Shown here: positions 7,501 to 15,714 of the stretch, in pieces
Position numbering within the stretch: position 1 is the stretch's first letter
How the letters are laid out: every line of letters starts with the position of its first letter
Assembly: GCF_000813745.1 (NCBI RefSeq)
Contig: NZ_JWLC01000005.1
Coordinates: 62,001-126,000, forward strand
DNA length: 64,000 nucleotides
Reading direction: 5' to 3'
Origin: Leisingera sp. ANG-M1
GTDB taxonomy: Bacteria > Pseudomonadota > Alphaproteobacteria > Rhodobacterales > Rhodobacteraceae
Notes under the pieces: model-generated
Seen by the model: the letters and a program-made list of their open reading frames with translations, nothing else
Told to the model about the DNA's origin: nothing
Database searches by the model: none
Made by a program: the position numbers and the translations under genes

Positions 7501-9786
7501 TCATCCGCACTTGGAGTGGCCGCAGCTGCGGCAGGTCATGCAGCCCTCGACCATCTGCATGTCGAACTGGCCGCAGCTGGGGCAAGCTTTGCCGCGCGGT
7601 GCGTTCAGGTTCACCACCTCTGCCTGCGGGTCGGACTTCAGGCCCATGCCTTCACCTTCCAGGAAGCCGGTCTTAACCATATGGGTCTCGATCACACCGC
7701 CGATCGCGGCCAGGATTGAGGGGATGTACTTGCCCTGTACCCAGGCGCCGCCGCGCGGATCGAACACTGCCTTCAGTTCCTCGACAACAAAAGACACATC
7801 GCCGCCGCGGCGGAACACGGCCGAGATCATCCGCGTCAGCGCCAGCGTCCAGGCGTAATGCTCCATATTCTTGGAGTTGATGAACACCTCGAACGGGCGG
7901 CGGTGGCCGTTGATGATGATGTCGTTGATGGTCAGGTAGATCGCGTGCTCGCTGTCCGGCCACTTCAGCTTGTAGGTATGGCCCTCCAGCGACTGCGGGC
8001 GGTCCAGAGGTTCGGACATGTAAACCACTTCCGCGCTGTCGCTCTCATGCGGTGCCTGCGCGGTCTCGCCCGGCGCGGTGTCGGCGCTTTCGCTCACCGA
8101 CAGGACCGAGCCGGTCACGTCGTTCGGGCGATAGGTGGTGCAGCCTTTGCAGCCCTGATCCCACGCCTGCATGTAGACATCCTTGAAGGCGTCAAAGGAG
8201 ATGTCTTCCGGGCAGTTGATGGTCTTGGAGATCGACGAGTCGATCCATTTCTGCGCCGCCGCCTGCATTTTGACATGGGCCGCGGGGGACAGGGTCTGGG
8301 CGTTCACGAAATAGTCCGGCAGCTTGGCATCGGCGCCGAATTTCTCGCGGTACATCTGCACCGCGTAATCCACCACTTCCTCTTCGGTGCGCGAACCGTC
8401 CTTCTGCAGAACCTTGCGGGTGTAAGCATAGGCAAACACCGGCTCGATACCCGAAGACACGTTGCCTGCGTAGAGAGAGATGGTGCCGGTCGGTGCGATG
8501 GAGGTGAGCAGAGCATTGCGGATACCGTGCTCGCGGATCGCGTCGCGGACGTCGTCATCCATGTTCAGCATGTTGCCGGAGTTGAGATACGCCTCGGCAT
8601 CAAACAGCGGGAAGGCGCCCTTTTCCTTGGCAAGCTCCACCGACGCCAGATAGGCGGCGCGGGCGATACCGTGCAGCCATTCGTCGGTCTGACGCGCCGC
8701 CTCGTCGGAACCGTATTCCAGGCCCAGCATCAAGAGCGCGTCGGCGAGGCCGGTGACACCCAGGCCGATCCGGCGCTTGTTCTGCGCTTCCTGCGCCTGC
8801 GCTTCCAGAGGAAATTTCGACACATCGACAACATTGTCCATCATGCGGACTGCAGTAGCGACGAGCTCCTGCATGGCAGCCTGGTCCAGCTGTGCGTCTT
8901 TTTCGAACGGATTTGCCACCAGCCGTGCCATGTTGATCGAGCCCAGCAGGCAGGCGCCATAAGGCGGCAGCGGCTGCTCGCCGCAGGGGTTGGTGGCGCA
9001 GATGTTCTCAACGTAGCTCAGGTTGTTGGCCTTGTTGATGCGATCGATGAAGATCACGCCCGGCTCGGCATAATCATAGGTCGCCTGCATGATCTTGTTC
9101 CACAGATCGCGCGCCTCGACGGTGTGGTACACCTTGCTGTCGAATTGCAGCTCCCAGGAGCCGTCTGCCTTCACCGCTTCCATGAAATCATCGGTGACCA
9201 GCACCGACATGTTGAACATGCGCAGGCGGGCCGGGTCGGATTTCGCGGTGATGAACTGCTCGATATCCGGGTGGTCGCAGCGCATGGTGGCCATCATCGC
9301 ACCGCGGCGCGAGCCTGCCGACATGATGGTGCGGCACATTGCATCCCAGACATCCATAAACGACAGCGGGCCGGAGGCATCTGCCGCTACGCCTTTCACA
9401 TCGGCGCCGCGCGGCCGGATGGTTGAAAAGTCATAACCGATGCCGCCGCCCTGCTGCATGGTCAGCGCCGCTTCTTTCAGCATGTCGAAGATCCCCGACA
9501 TGCTGTCCGGCACAGTGCCCATCACAAAGCAGTTGAACAGGGTGACCTGCCGCGCGGTGCCGGCACCTGCGGTGATCCGGCCTGCAGGCAGGTATTTGAA
9601 ATCCTCCAGCGCGCCAAAGAACTTGTCTTCCCAGGCCGCCGGGTCTTTCTCCGCCCGTGCCAGGTCGCGTGCAATCCGCCGCCAGCTGTCTTCGACGGTC
9701 ACATCGATCGGCGTGCCATCGGCCTGCTTGAAACGGTACTTCATATCCCAGATCTGCTCGGCGATGGGGGCAGCAAAGCGGCTCAT
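7501..9786 (-). CDS. nrdJ: Adenosylcobalamin-dependent (class II) ribonucleotide reductase
   Basis: Reduces ribonucleotides to deoxyribonucleotides using an AdoCbl-generated thiyl radical; 761 residues. The substrate-site cysteine is in LFNCFVMG, followed by the MQQGGGIGYDFSTIRPRGADVKG stretch. The radical-site N-x-C-x-E motif is NPCGE in ENICATNPCGEQPLPP. The C-terminus ends in a cysteine-rich tail with several Cys-x-x-Cys pairs (CPSCGQFDMQMVEGCMTCRSC), expected for the shuttle thiols or a zinc site. It stands alone on the minus strand; class II enzymes need no partner subunit and work with or without oxygen. Candidate DnaA boxes lie upstream. I see no cobalamin riboswitch. Confidence 0.96.
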   Translation of the reverse strand: MSRFAAPIAEQIWDMKYRFKQADGTPIDVTVEDSWRRIARDLARAEKDPAAWEDKFFGALEDFKYLPAGRITAGAGTARQVTLFNCFVMGTVPDSMSGIFDMLKEAALTMQQGGGIGYDFSTIRPRGADVKGVAADASGPLSFMDVWDAMCRTIMSAGSRRGAMMATMRCDHPDIEQFITAKSDPARLRMFNMSVLVTDDFMEAVKADGSWELQFDSKVYHTVEARDLWNKIMQATYDYAEPGVIFIDRINKANNLSYVENICATNPCGEQPLPPYGACLLGSINMARLVANPFEKDAQLDQAAMQELVATAVRMMDNVVDVSKFPLEAQAQEAQNKRRIGLGVTGLADALLMLGLEYGSDEAARQTDEWLHGIARAAYLASVELAKEKGAFPLFDAEAYLNSGNMLNMDDDVRDAIREHGIRNALLTSIAPTGTISLYAGNVSSGIEPVFAYAYTRKVLQKDGSRTEEEVVDYAVQMYREKFGADAKLPDYFVNAQTLSPAAHVKMQAAAQKWIDSSISKTINCPEDISFDAFKDVYMQAWDQGCKGCTTYRPNDVTGSVLSVSESADTAPGETAQAPHESDSAEVVYMSEPLDRPQSLEGHTYKLKWPDSEHAIYLTINDIIINGHRRPFEVFINSKNMEHYAWTLALTRMISAVFRRGGDVSFVVEELKAVFDPRGGAWVQGKYIPSILAAIGGVIETHMVKTGFLEGEGMGLKSDPQAEVVNLNAPRGKACPSCGQFDMQMVEGCMTCRSCGHSKCG

Positions 9787-9900
9787 GTCATGGTCCTTTG
9801 AGTCGTATAGGCGTCTTTGGGTCGCAAATGGCAGAGGCGCTGTACCGGAGTTTACCCGGCAGCGAATCCGTCATTCGTTAAGGCTTTCTTGCAGTAAAAG

Positions 9901-9909
9901 CGTGGATAA
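9901..9909 (-). promoter_or_regulatory. DnaA-box-like 9-mer upstream of nrdJ
   Basis: CGTGGATAA matches TGTGGATAA, the complement of TTATCCACA, at 8 of 9 positions. It lies 115 bp before the nrdJ start. See also 9984-9992. Confidence 0.4.
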
Positions 9910-9983
9910 ACACAATACCTTGAAGTCAGGGTTCCGTAAACTACTATATACTGTCGAAACTATGGACGACTCTGTGGGGAACC

Positions 9984-9992
9984 TGTGGATAA
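9984..9992 (-). promoter_or_regulatory. Perfect DnaA box overlapping the DUF1489 start
   Basis: TGTGGATAA is an exact 9/9 DnaA box. A weaker TGTGGGGAA (7/9) precedes it at 9973-9981, and an 8/9 box lies at 9901-9909. The perfect box covers the candidate GTG start at 9985. Confidence 0.5.
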
Positions 9993-10416
9993 GCGCGTGA
10001 ACCTTGTGAAGCTTTCGGTGGGCACCGAGAGCGTCGAAAGCCTGATGGCCTGGCAGGAGATGCGCCGGAAAGAATTGCCGGAAGGATTGCCGCGGCATGT
10101 CACCCGCATGTGGCCCAAGCGCGAGGCGGAAATCCTCAACGGCGGCTCGATCTATTGGGTGATCAAGGGGCTGATCCAATGCCGCCAGCGGGTACTGCGG
10201 ATGGACGAGGTCATCGGCGAAGACGGCATCCGCCGCTGCGCCATCATCCTTGATCCGGAGCTGCACCGCACCCACACCGCACCCAAACGCCCGTTCCAGG
10301 GCTGGCGTTATCTGAAAGCCGGAGAGTCTCCGGCGGATCTGCCGGCCGGCAAGCAGCAGGAAGAGCCGCTGCCGCCGGAACTGTCTCAGGCACTGGCCGA
10401 GATTGGCGTGATCTGA
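9985..10416 (+). CDS. DUF1489 family protein
   Basis: Conserved alphaproteobacterial protein of about 143 residues; the family function is unknown. The N-terminus VNLVKLSVGTESVESLMAWQ and the central tryptophan-containing stretches match the DUF1489 pattern. No signal peptide or membrane helix is visible, so it is probably cytoplasmic. Start could be GTG at 9985 (poor spacing to GGGGA) or GTG at 9997; the second gives the more typical N-terminus. It is divergent from nrdJ, and the shared 200-bp region carries DnaA-box-like sequences. Confidence 0.85.
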   Translation: MDKRVNLVKLSVGTESVESLMAWQEMRRKELPEGLPRHVTRMWPKREAEILNGGSIYWVIKGLIQCRQRVLRMDEVIGEDGIRRCAIILDPELHRTHTAPKRPFQGWRYLKAGESPADLPAGKQQEEPLPPELSQALAEIGVI

Positions 10417-10470
10417 TCAGCTGCCGGCGCAGGCATGGCGGCTTCCGGGCGCGTCCGGGCGTCGAAACAA

Positions 10471-10514
10471 TTTTGCGTCAGATATCCAGGCGCAAAAGTA
10501 TCATTTTTGTTTTC
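10471..10514 (+). terminator. Terminator of the DUF1489 gene
   Basis: TTTTGCG 10471-10477 pairs with CGCAAAA 10491-10497 around a 13-base loop. The U-rich stretch TCATTTTTGTTTT follows. It lies about 55 bp after the stop. Confidence 0.6.
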
Positions 10515-10560
10515 GGGCCGGGTAGGGCAGGCGGTGCAGCGATAGCTGCCGAAGCAGCCG

Positions 10561-11007
10561 CTAGACACTGGATAGCAGAATACTGGTCTCGCTGTTCATG
10601 ACGCCGTCGATCAGCCGCACTTCACGCAGGACCCGGTCAAAGTCCTGCAGGCTGGCAACGGTGATCTCCGCGATCAGATCCCACTTGCCGCTGGTCGTGT
10701 GCATCATTGTCAACTCCGGCAGACCGCGCATTCTGCGGATCACCTGCGAGGTGTTCTTGCCCATTACCTCGATCATCATGATGGCGCGGATCTGGTCGGC
10801 TTCATAATCATCCCGCACCCGCGCAGTGAACCCCAGCAGCGCGCCGCTCTCCAGCAGCCGGTCGAGCCGGGTCTGCACGGTGCCGCGCGACAACCCCATG
10901 ATCTCGGCCAGCTTCGATACCGGGGCACGGCCGTCCTTGCGCAACAGGCTGATCAGCAGCCGGTCGTGATCGTCGAAGATGTGCTTGGCATTGCTGTGCT
11001 GTTTCAT
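10561..11007 (-). CDS. Lrp/AsnC-family regulator
   Basis: Feast/famine-type regulator of 148 residues. The N-terminal helix-turn-helix (LLISLLRKDGRAPVSKLAEIMGLSRGTVQTRLDRL) occupies about residues 13-55. A C-terminal RAM (amino-acid sensing) domain follows. Start ATG 11007 has AGGA at good spacing; an extension to 11043 lacks one. It is divergent from ornithine cyclodeaminase and the CtlX-like gene. A near-ideal palindrome at 11040-11057 lies between them. It most likely senses an arginine-family amino acid and switches the divergent pair; the ligand is inference. Confidence 0.92.
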   Translation of the reverse strand: MKQHSNAKHIFDDHDRLLISLLRKDGRAPVSKLAEIMGLSRGTVQTRLDRLLESGALLGFTARVRDDYEADQIRAIMMIEVMGKNTSQVIRRMRGLPELTMMHTTSGKWDLIAEITVASLQDFDRVLREVRLIDGVMNSETSILLSSV

Positions 11008-11039
11008 CGTGGTTCCTGCAAAGTGCTGAGACTGGCTGA

Positions 11040-11057
11040 TCAATTTGTATAAATTGA
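11040..11057. promoter_or_regulatory. Lrp-type operator palindrome in the divergent promoter
   Basis: TCAATTT, GTAT, AAATTGA: perfect 7-bp arms around 4 bases in an AT-rich island. It lies 33 bp before the lrp start and about 90 bp before ornithine cyclodeaminase. Symmetric AT-centred sites are typical of Lrp/AsnC proteins. Confidence 0.6.
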
Positions 11058-11147
11058 GAGAGCAAAACTTAGCAGACTTTAGATTTTCAATGCAATCTGT
11101 CTAAGGAATGCTGGCGGCAGGTCATGAATGAAATACAGGATGACACC

Positions 11148-12218
11148 ATGTCTGCACCCGTCCCTTCGGAACGCGCTTATGTTCCCTTTGTCAGCGTCGA
11201 CAGCATGATGCAGCTGATCCACCGGATTGGAATTGAACAGATGCTGGCTGGCATTGCCGCCTATATCGAAGAGGATTTCCGCCGCTGGGAGCTGTTCGAC
11301 AAAACACCGCGCGTCGCGGCCCATTCCAAGGAGGGTGTGATCGAACTGATGCCGACCTCGGACGGCATCACCTACGGGTTCAAATACGTGAACGGCCACC
11401 CCAAAAATACCAAGGAGGGTCTGCAGACGGTGACGGCCTTCGGGCTGCTGGCGGATGTTTACACCGGCTACCCGGTTCTGCTAACCGAAATGACCGTGCT
11501 GACAGCCTTGCGCACAGCGGCCACCTCGGCAGTGGTGGCAAAGCATCTGGCCCCCAAGGGCGCCCGCACTATGGCAATGATCGGCAACGGCGCACAGTCG
11601 GAATTCCAGGCCCTGGCGATGAAAAAGATCTGCGGCATCGACAGCCTGCGTCTTTATGACATTGACCCTCAGGCCACTGCCAAACTGCTGCGTAATCTCG
11701 AGGGGCAGGGCTTCTCCCTTGTGGTCTGCGCCAGCGCCGAAGAGGCGGTCCAAGGGGCAGAGATCATCACCACCTGCACCGCGGACAAGCAAAACGCCAC
11801 CGTGCTGAATGACAATATGGTCGGCGCCGGTGTGCACATCAACGCCATTGGCGGCGATTGCCACGGCAAGACCGAACTGGCCCGCGCGATCCTGAGCCGC
11901 GCCGATGTCTTCGTCGAATATCCGCCGCAGACCCGGATCGAAGGTGAAATCCAGCAGATGCCCGAAGATTTCCCGGTGACTGAAATATGGCAGGTCATCA
12001 CCGGCCAGGCGGCCGGGCGCATTGATGACCGCCAGATCACCCTGTTTGACGGGGTAGGCTTCGCCACCGAGGATTTCTCAGCCCTGCGTTACGTCCGCGA
12101 TCAACTAAGTGGCACCGGGCTCTATCAAAACCTCGACATGCTCGCTGATCCGGATGACCCGCGCGACCTGTTCGGCATGGTGCAGCGCGCGGCCCCTGCG
12201 GCGGAGGAAACAGCATGA
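11148..12218 (+). CDS. Ornithine cyclodeaminase family protein
   Basis: NAD-dependent conversion of ornithine to proline plus ammonia is the family's named reaction; alanine dehydrogenase and mu-crystallin relatives share the fold. About 356 residues. The substrate-loop region MTVLTALRTAATSAVVAKHLAPK and the Rossmann segment RTMAMIGNGAQSEFQ are typical. INAIGGDCHGKTEL supplies the conserved catalytic-aspartate region. ATG 11148 is favoured by AGGA at 7 bases; an in-frame ATG at 11124 is also possible. The stop overlaps the ctlX-like gene (ATGA), so the two are translationally coupled and probably form an arginine/citrulline/ornithine route to proline. Confidence 0.88.
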   Translation: MSAPVPSERAYVPFVSVDSMMQLIHRIGIEQMLAGIAAYIEEDFRRWELFDKTPRVAAHSKEGVIELMPTSDGITYGFKYVNGHPKNTKEGLQTVTAFGLLADVYTGYPVLLTEMTVLTALRTAATSAVVAKHLAPKGARTMAMIGNGAQSEFQALAMKKICGIDSLRLYDIDPQATAKLLRNLEGQGFSLVVCASAEEAVQGAEIITTCTADKQNATVLNDNMVGAGVHINAIGGDCHGKTELARAILSRADVFVEYPPQTRIEGEIQQMPEDFPVTEIWQVITGQAAGRIDDRQITLFDGVGFATEDFSALRYVRDQLSGTGLYQNLDMLADPDDPRDLFGMVQRAAPAAEETA

Positions 12219-13150
12219 TCCGGTCTTCCGTACAGGCGCCCGGCGCGGTGGTGATGGTGCGCCCGCATCATTTCACCGTGAATACCGAAACCGCCGCCGA
12301 CAATGCGTTTCAAGCGGTAGTGACGGCCAAGGACGGGGAAGAGGCCGAGTACGCCCGGCGCGCCTACGCGGAACACTCCCGCGCGGTTGAGGTTCTGCGA
12401 GAGCACGGCGTCCGCGTACATGTGTTCGAAGGCGAAGACCCCACCACGCCCGATTGCGTCTTTCCCAATAACTGGTTCTCAACCCACGCCGGTGGCCATG
12501 TGGCGGTCTATCCGATGAAGGCCAAAAACCGGCGGCTGGAGCGGCGCCAGGACATCCTGGAGATGCTCAAATCCGAATACCGGGTGCAGGACATCATCGA
12601 CTATTCGGGGCTGGAGCCGGACGGACTGTTTCTGGAAGGCACCGGGGCAATGGTTCTCGACCACATCAACCGGGTGGCCTATGCGGTGGCCAGCGACCGC
12701 ACCAACCCGGTGGCGCTGGAACGCTTCTGCACCCATTTCAACTTTGAACCGATGGTGTTCGAGGCGCAGGACGGGCAGGGCACGTCTGTATACCACACCA
12801 ATGTCCTGATGTGCATCGGCACCGGTTTTGCCATGATCGGCAGCGGCATGATCGCCGATCCCGCCCGACGGGCTGAGGTCCTGGCCCGGCTGGGGGAAAC
12901 CGGCCGGAATGTGATCGACCTCACCGAGGCTCAGATCGCCGGGTTTGCAGGCAACGCCATCGAGCTGATGGGTTCGGAGGGCCCGATCCTGGCACTGTCG
13001 CAGGCAGCCTTTGAAGTGCTGACACCGGAACAGCGCAGCCGCATCGAAGCCCATGCGAAACTGGTGCCGCTAGAGATCCCCACCATCGAAATGGCAGGTG
13101 GCTCCGTGCGCTGCACCATTGCCGGCATCCACCTGGCCAGCCGCGGCTGA
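12215..13150 (+). CDS. ctlX: CtlX-like guanidino/ureido hydrolase (amidinotransferase fold)
   Basis: Member of the guanidino-group-modifying superfamily (arginine deiminase, DDAH and relatives), 311 residues. MVRPHHFTVNTETAADNAF and VFPNNWFSTHAGGHVAVYPM match the subgroup named CtlX, citrulline utilisation hydrolase. Likely catalytic residues are the histidine in SVYHTNVLMCIG and the cysteine in GGSVRCTIAGIH near the C-terminus. It is coupled to ornithine cyclodeaminase by a 4-base overlap. This fits hydrolysis of citrulline or arginine to ornithine followed by cyclisation to proline. The exact substrate is inferred from family and neighbour. Confidence 0.8.
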   Translation: MIRSSVQAPGAVVMVRPHHFTVNTETAADNAFQAVVTAKDGEEAEYARRAYAEHSRAVEVLREHGVRVHVFEGEDPTTPDCVFPNNWFSTHAGGHVAVYPMKAKNRRLERRQDILEMLKSEYRVQDIIDYSGLEPDGLFLEGTGAMVLDHINRVAYAVASDRTNPVALERFCTHFNFEPMVFEAQDGQGTSVYHTNVLMCIGTGFAMIGSGMIADPARRAEVLARLGETGRNVIDLTEAQIAGFAGNAIELMGSEGPILALSQAAFEVLTPEQRSRIEAHAKLVPLEIPTIEMAGGSVRCTIAGIHLASRG

Positions 13151-13489
13151 GGATTGCTGCGAAGATAGGCCCGTTTCTAACCTGAGCGGGCCTCATTTTG
13201 CTGCCGGAGCAGGCAAGCTCAACGGTTTTGGAGTCGCGCTGTCATCCGTCAATACATACGGGTTGCGCTGCCCCTAAACTGTTTAGAGGTTCGCCATTAT
13301 GGCTCTGGGCTGGGCTTCGATCATCCCGGCGGTAACCTCCGCTCCGTTCTAAGCGCCAAAGGGTATTGCGTCATATCCTCTGGAGGCTTTCGGCAGGCAG
13401 CTTACGTCCACGACAATCGTGTTCACCGGGATCGCGCTGGAGGACTTTGTCCGCACGTCTGCCAGGCAGCGCAATAACGCCTTATTGGA
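13151..13489. other. 339-bp intergenic region after ctlX
   Basis: It begins with the ctlX terminator at 13167-13200. The rest has no supported gene. One frame, 13299-13493, reads through 65 codons with a single stop at 13350-13352 and no ribosome site. It could be the ruin of a small gene, but I recognise nothing in it. Confidence 0.5.
13167..13200 (+). terminator. Terminator of the ocd-ctlX operon
   Basis: AGGCCCG 13167-13173 pairs with CGGGCCT 13187-13193 around a 13-base loop, followed by CATTTTG. It lies 17 bases past the ctlX stop. Confidence 0.6.
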
Positions 13490-14422
13490 TTAGGCTGATG
13501 CGCGCTCGGAGGACGCTGAAACGCCGTATCTGCGCCGGTAGGCGCGGGCAAAGCTCTCCGGGTTTTCGAAGCCGCAAAGGCTGGAAATCTCTCCGATACG
13601 CAGGCTGGAGTTGAGCAGCAGGTTGCGGGCTTCGCCGAGCCGCAGATTGCGGTAGTAAGCGGCGGGCGTTTCTTTCAGGTGATGTTTGAAAAGCCGCCCC
13701 AAAGTCCAAAGCGGAACCCCGGCCCGGGCAGCAATTTCAGCCACGGGTACCGGTTGATCCAAAGTGGCGATCATCAGATCCACTGCTTTGGCCAGGCTGC
13801 GGTCCAGCCGCGCCAGAGACGTATCGGTCAGCAGCCGCTGCTGCGGGCCGCCGTGCTTGGTTGGCCGGTAGGTGAGGATCTCGGCCACCCGGTCTGCCAG
13901 CTGCCGCCCGTTGAAATGCTCGATCAGCCCCAGCGTCATGTCAAAGGTGGCGACCCCGCCCGCGCTGGAGCAGCGGTTGCCGGAGACATCGAACAGCCGG
14001 TCGGCAAACATCTCTGCACCGAATTTCTCGCGGTAGCCGCGCAGCGCCTCGAAATGCACCGCAGCAGGGCGGCGGCTGAGCAGCCCGGCCTCGGCAAAGA
14101 TCAGCGCGCCGGTGTCGACGCATCCCATCACCGCACCTTCGCGCGCGCGTCGTTTGAGCCAGCTGAGCAAAGGCCCGGCGACGGCGCTTTCGGGGTGGTA
14201 GGAGGACAAGAGCAGCACCACATCCGCCTTGCTGCGGTCCAATGCTTCGGTGGGGATTTCAATGCCGCTCGAGCTGGTCAGGTAACCGCCCTCCACCGAG
14301 AGGAACCGCCAGCGCCACAGCGTATCCGCGCTTTCGCGGTTGGCCACCCGCAGCGGCTCGGTCACCAGGGTGAGTGACAGGATCGGGAAGTTTCCGGTCA
14401 GGATAATGTCGGCTTGCGGCAT
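13490..14422 (-). CDS. GlxA-type AraC-family regulator (DJ-1/PfpI plus AraC domains)
   Basis: Transcription activator of 310 residues. Residues about 1-185 form a DJ-1/PfpI-like ligand domain. The C-terminal 100 residues hold two AraC helix-turn-helix motifs (VPVAEIAARAGVPLWTLGRLFKHHLKETPAAYYRNLRLGEARNLLL and IGEISSLCGFENPESFARAYRRRYG). This architecture is shared with CdhR, GbdR and ArgR, regulators of carnitine, glycine betaine and arginine catabolism in Pseudomonas. It is divergent from a gamma-butyrobetaine dioxygenase-like operon, so a betaine-responsive activator is the best guess. A paired repeat at 14451-14501 is a likely target. Confidence 0.9.
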   Translation of the reverse strand: MPQADIILTGNFPILSLTLVTEPLRVANRESADTLWRWRFLSVEGGYLTSSSGIEIPTEALDRSKADVVLLLSSYHPESAVAGPLLSWLKRRAREGAVMGCVDTGALIFAEAGLLSRRPAAVHFEALRGYREKFGAEMFADRLFDVSGNRCSSAGGVATFDMTLGLIEHFNGRQLADRVAEILTYRPTKHGGPQQRLLTDTSLARLDRSLAKAVDLMIATLDQPVPVAEIAARAGVPLWTLGRLFKHHLKETPAAYYRNLRLGEARNLLLNSSLRIGEISSLCGFENPESFARAYRRRYGVSASSERASA

Positions 14423-14450
14423 GGAGCCTCGTGGCAGTTTGTCAATTTAC

Positions 14451-14501
14451 GTTAGAAAGTTGCAAAACCTGGTCAAGCGTTTTTGATGCACGGTTTCTAA
14501 C
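14451..14501. promoter_or_regulatory. Inverted GTTAGAAA / TTTCTAAC pair, likely GlxA-regulator operator
   Basis: Perfect 8-bp arms at 14451-14458 and 14494-14501 lie in the 104-bp divergent promoter. Their centres are 43 bp apart, about four helical turns. An AraC-type dimer could therefore bind both on one face and loop the DNA. The right arm is about 25 bp before the dioxygenase start. Confidence 0.55.
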
Positions 14502-14526
14502 ATCCTCTGCCAGTGGAGGAGAGAAC

Positions 14527-15714
14527 ATGACCGAGCTGCCTTGGACGCCGGACTTCGATGTCTGGCCGATCGACCACCATGCCGGGCGTTTGCAGCACAC
14601 GGGCGAGGCGCTGGAGGTAACCTGGTCGGATGGCCAAACCAGCCAGCACCACGTGCTGCTGCTGCGCGAAAACAGCCCCGATGGGGCAACGATCCATCCC
14701 AAAGCAAGGGAGATGTGCATCTCTCCGAACGGTATTGTCGCCGATGTCGCCATCACCGGGGCCGGGATCCTGGACAGCGGCGCGGTGGAGGTGCGTTTCT
14801 CCGATGGCACCACCAGCGCCTATCACCCCGGCTGGCTGCGCGGTACGGCTTGGTTCGGAGAGGAGGAGCCTGCGCCGCCAATCCTATGGCGGGGCGAGGA
14901 TCTGATGGAGCCGCTGACCTTTAATGGCCCCGAGGCATTGGAGAACCCGCGCGTCTTTCTGCAATGGCTGGAGGCTTTGCGCGATTACGGCGTGGCCAGG
15001 CTGCGCGGTCTGCCGCAGCAGGACGGACTGCTGGAGGAGATCGTCACCCGCATCGGCCCGGTCCGCGAAAGCAACTTTGGCCGCCAGTATGTGCTGGAGA
15101 TCAAGGACGATCCCGACAGCCAGGCCTTCACGCCCGATAAGCTGCTTCAGCATATCGACATGCCGACACGCGAAACCCCGCACGGGCTGCAGTTCCTTTA
15201 CACCCGCAGCAACACCGCCACCGGTGGCGAGGGAATTTACGTCGACGCTTTTCAGGTCGCGGAAGACATGCGCGAGGAGGAACCGGAGCATTTCCATTCT
15301 CTGGTGACGGACGTCTGGGAATACTCGAACCGCGCCCGCCGCTCGGACTATCGCGCCAGCGGCCCGGTGGTGGAGACCGATGCCAAGGGCAGCATCACCG
15401 GTGTGCGCTACAACACCTTTCTGCGGGCGCCCCTGAAGGCGCCGCTGGAGGTGCAGGCCCGCGCCTACAAGGCTTACCGCGCCTTTTGCGCCCGGGCGCA
15501 GGATCCGCGCTACGAGATGGTGTTCCGCTACGAGCCGGGTGACCTCCTGGCCTTCGACAACCGCCGCGCGCTGCACGGGCGAGCGGGGTATGACGCAAAG
15601 GGCGGCACGCGGCTCATCGAGGGGATCTACTCCGACCGCGACGACCTGCATTCGCGCATCCGCACTTTGAAACGGCAGTTCCGGGCCGAGGCCGAGCAGG
15701 AGGCGCAGTCATGA
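14527..15714 (+). CDS. Gamma-butyrobetaine dioxygenase-like Fe(II)/2-oxoglutarate oxygenase
   Basis: 395 residues: an N-terminal DUF971-like domain (about 15-105) and a TauD-type double-stranded beta-helix. Iron ligands are H209 and D211 (LLQHIDMPTRE) and H350 (ALHGRAGY), with the 2-oxoglutarate arginine expected shortly after. In gamma-butyrobetaine hydroxylase the N-terminal domain binds zinc through Cys-x-Cys-x-x-Cys and His. Here the equivalent stretch LLLRENSPDGATIHPK has S50, D52 and T55, so the zinc cysteines are lost. GGAGGAG precedes ATG 14527. It is first in a five-gene operon. The substrate is probably a trimethylammonium or betaine compound; carnitine formation is possible but unproven. 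Confidence 0.87.
   Translation: MTELPWTPDFDVWPIDHHAGRLQHTGEALEVTWSDGQTSQHHVLLLRENSPDGATIHPKAREMCISPNGIVADVAITGAGILDSGAVEVRFSDGTTSAYHPGWLRGTAWFGEEEPAPPILWRGEDLMEPLTFNGPEALENPRVFLQWLEALRDYGVARLRGLPQQDGLLEEIVTRIGPVRESNFGRQYVLEIKDDPDSQAFTPDKLLQHIDMPTRETPHGLQFLYTRSNTATGGEGIYVDAFQVAEDMREEEPEHFHSLVTDVWEYSNRARRSDYRASGPVVETDAKGSITGVRYNTFLRAPLKAPLEVQARAYKAYRAFCARAQDPRYEMVFRYEPGDLLAFDNRRALHGRAGYDAKGGTRLIEGIYSDRDDLHSRIRTLKRQFRAEAEQEAQS

Noticed and set aside
9940-9960. AT-rich TACTATATACTG near nrdJ as a possible NrdR box
   Set aside because: It does not match the ACA-x-TATAT-x-TGT pattern well on both arms, and no paired box at the proper spacing is seen.
9787-9984. Possible cobalamin riboswitch before nrdJ
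   Set aside because: The region lacks the conserved B12-box core and is too short and structurally poor for the aptamer.
13299-13493. Possible decayed gene in the ctlX downstream region
   Set aside because: A 65-codon frame with one internal stop and no recognisable similarity is too weak to call.
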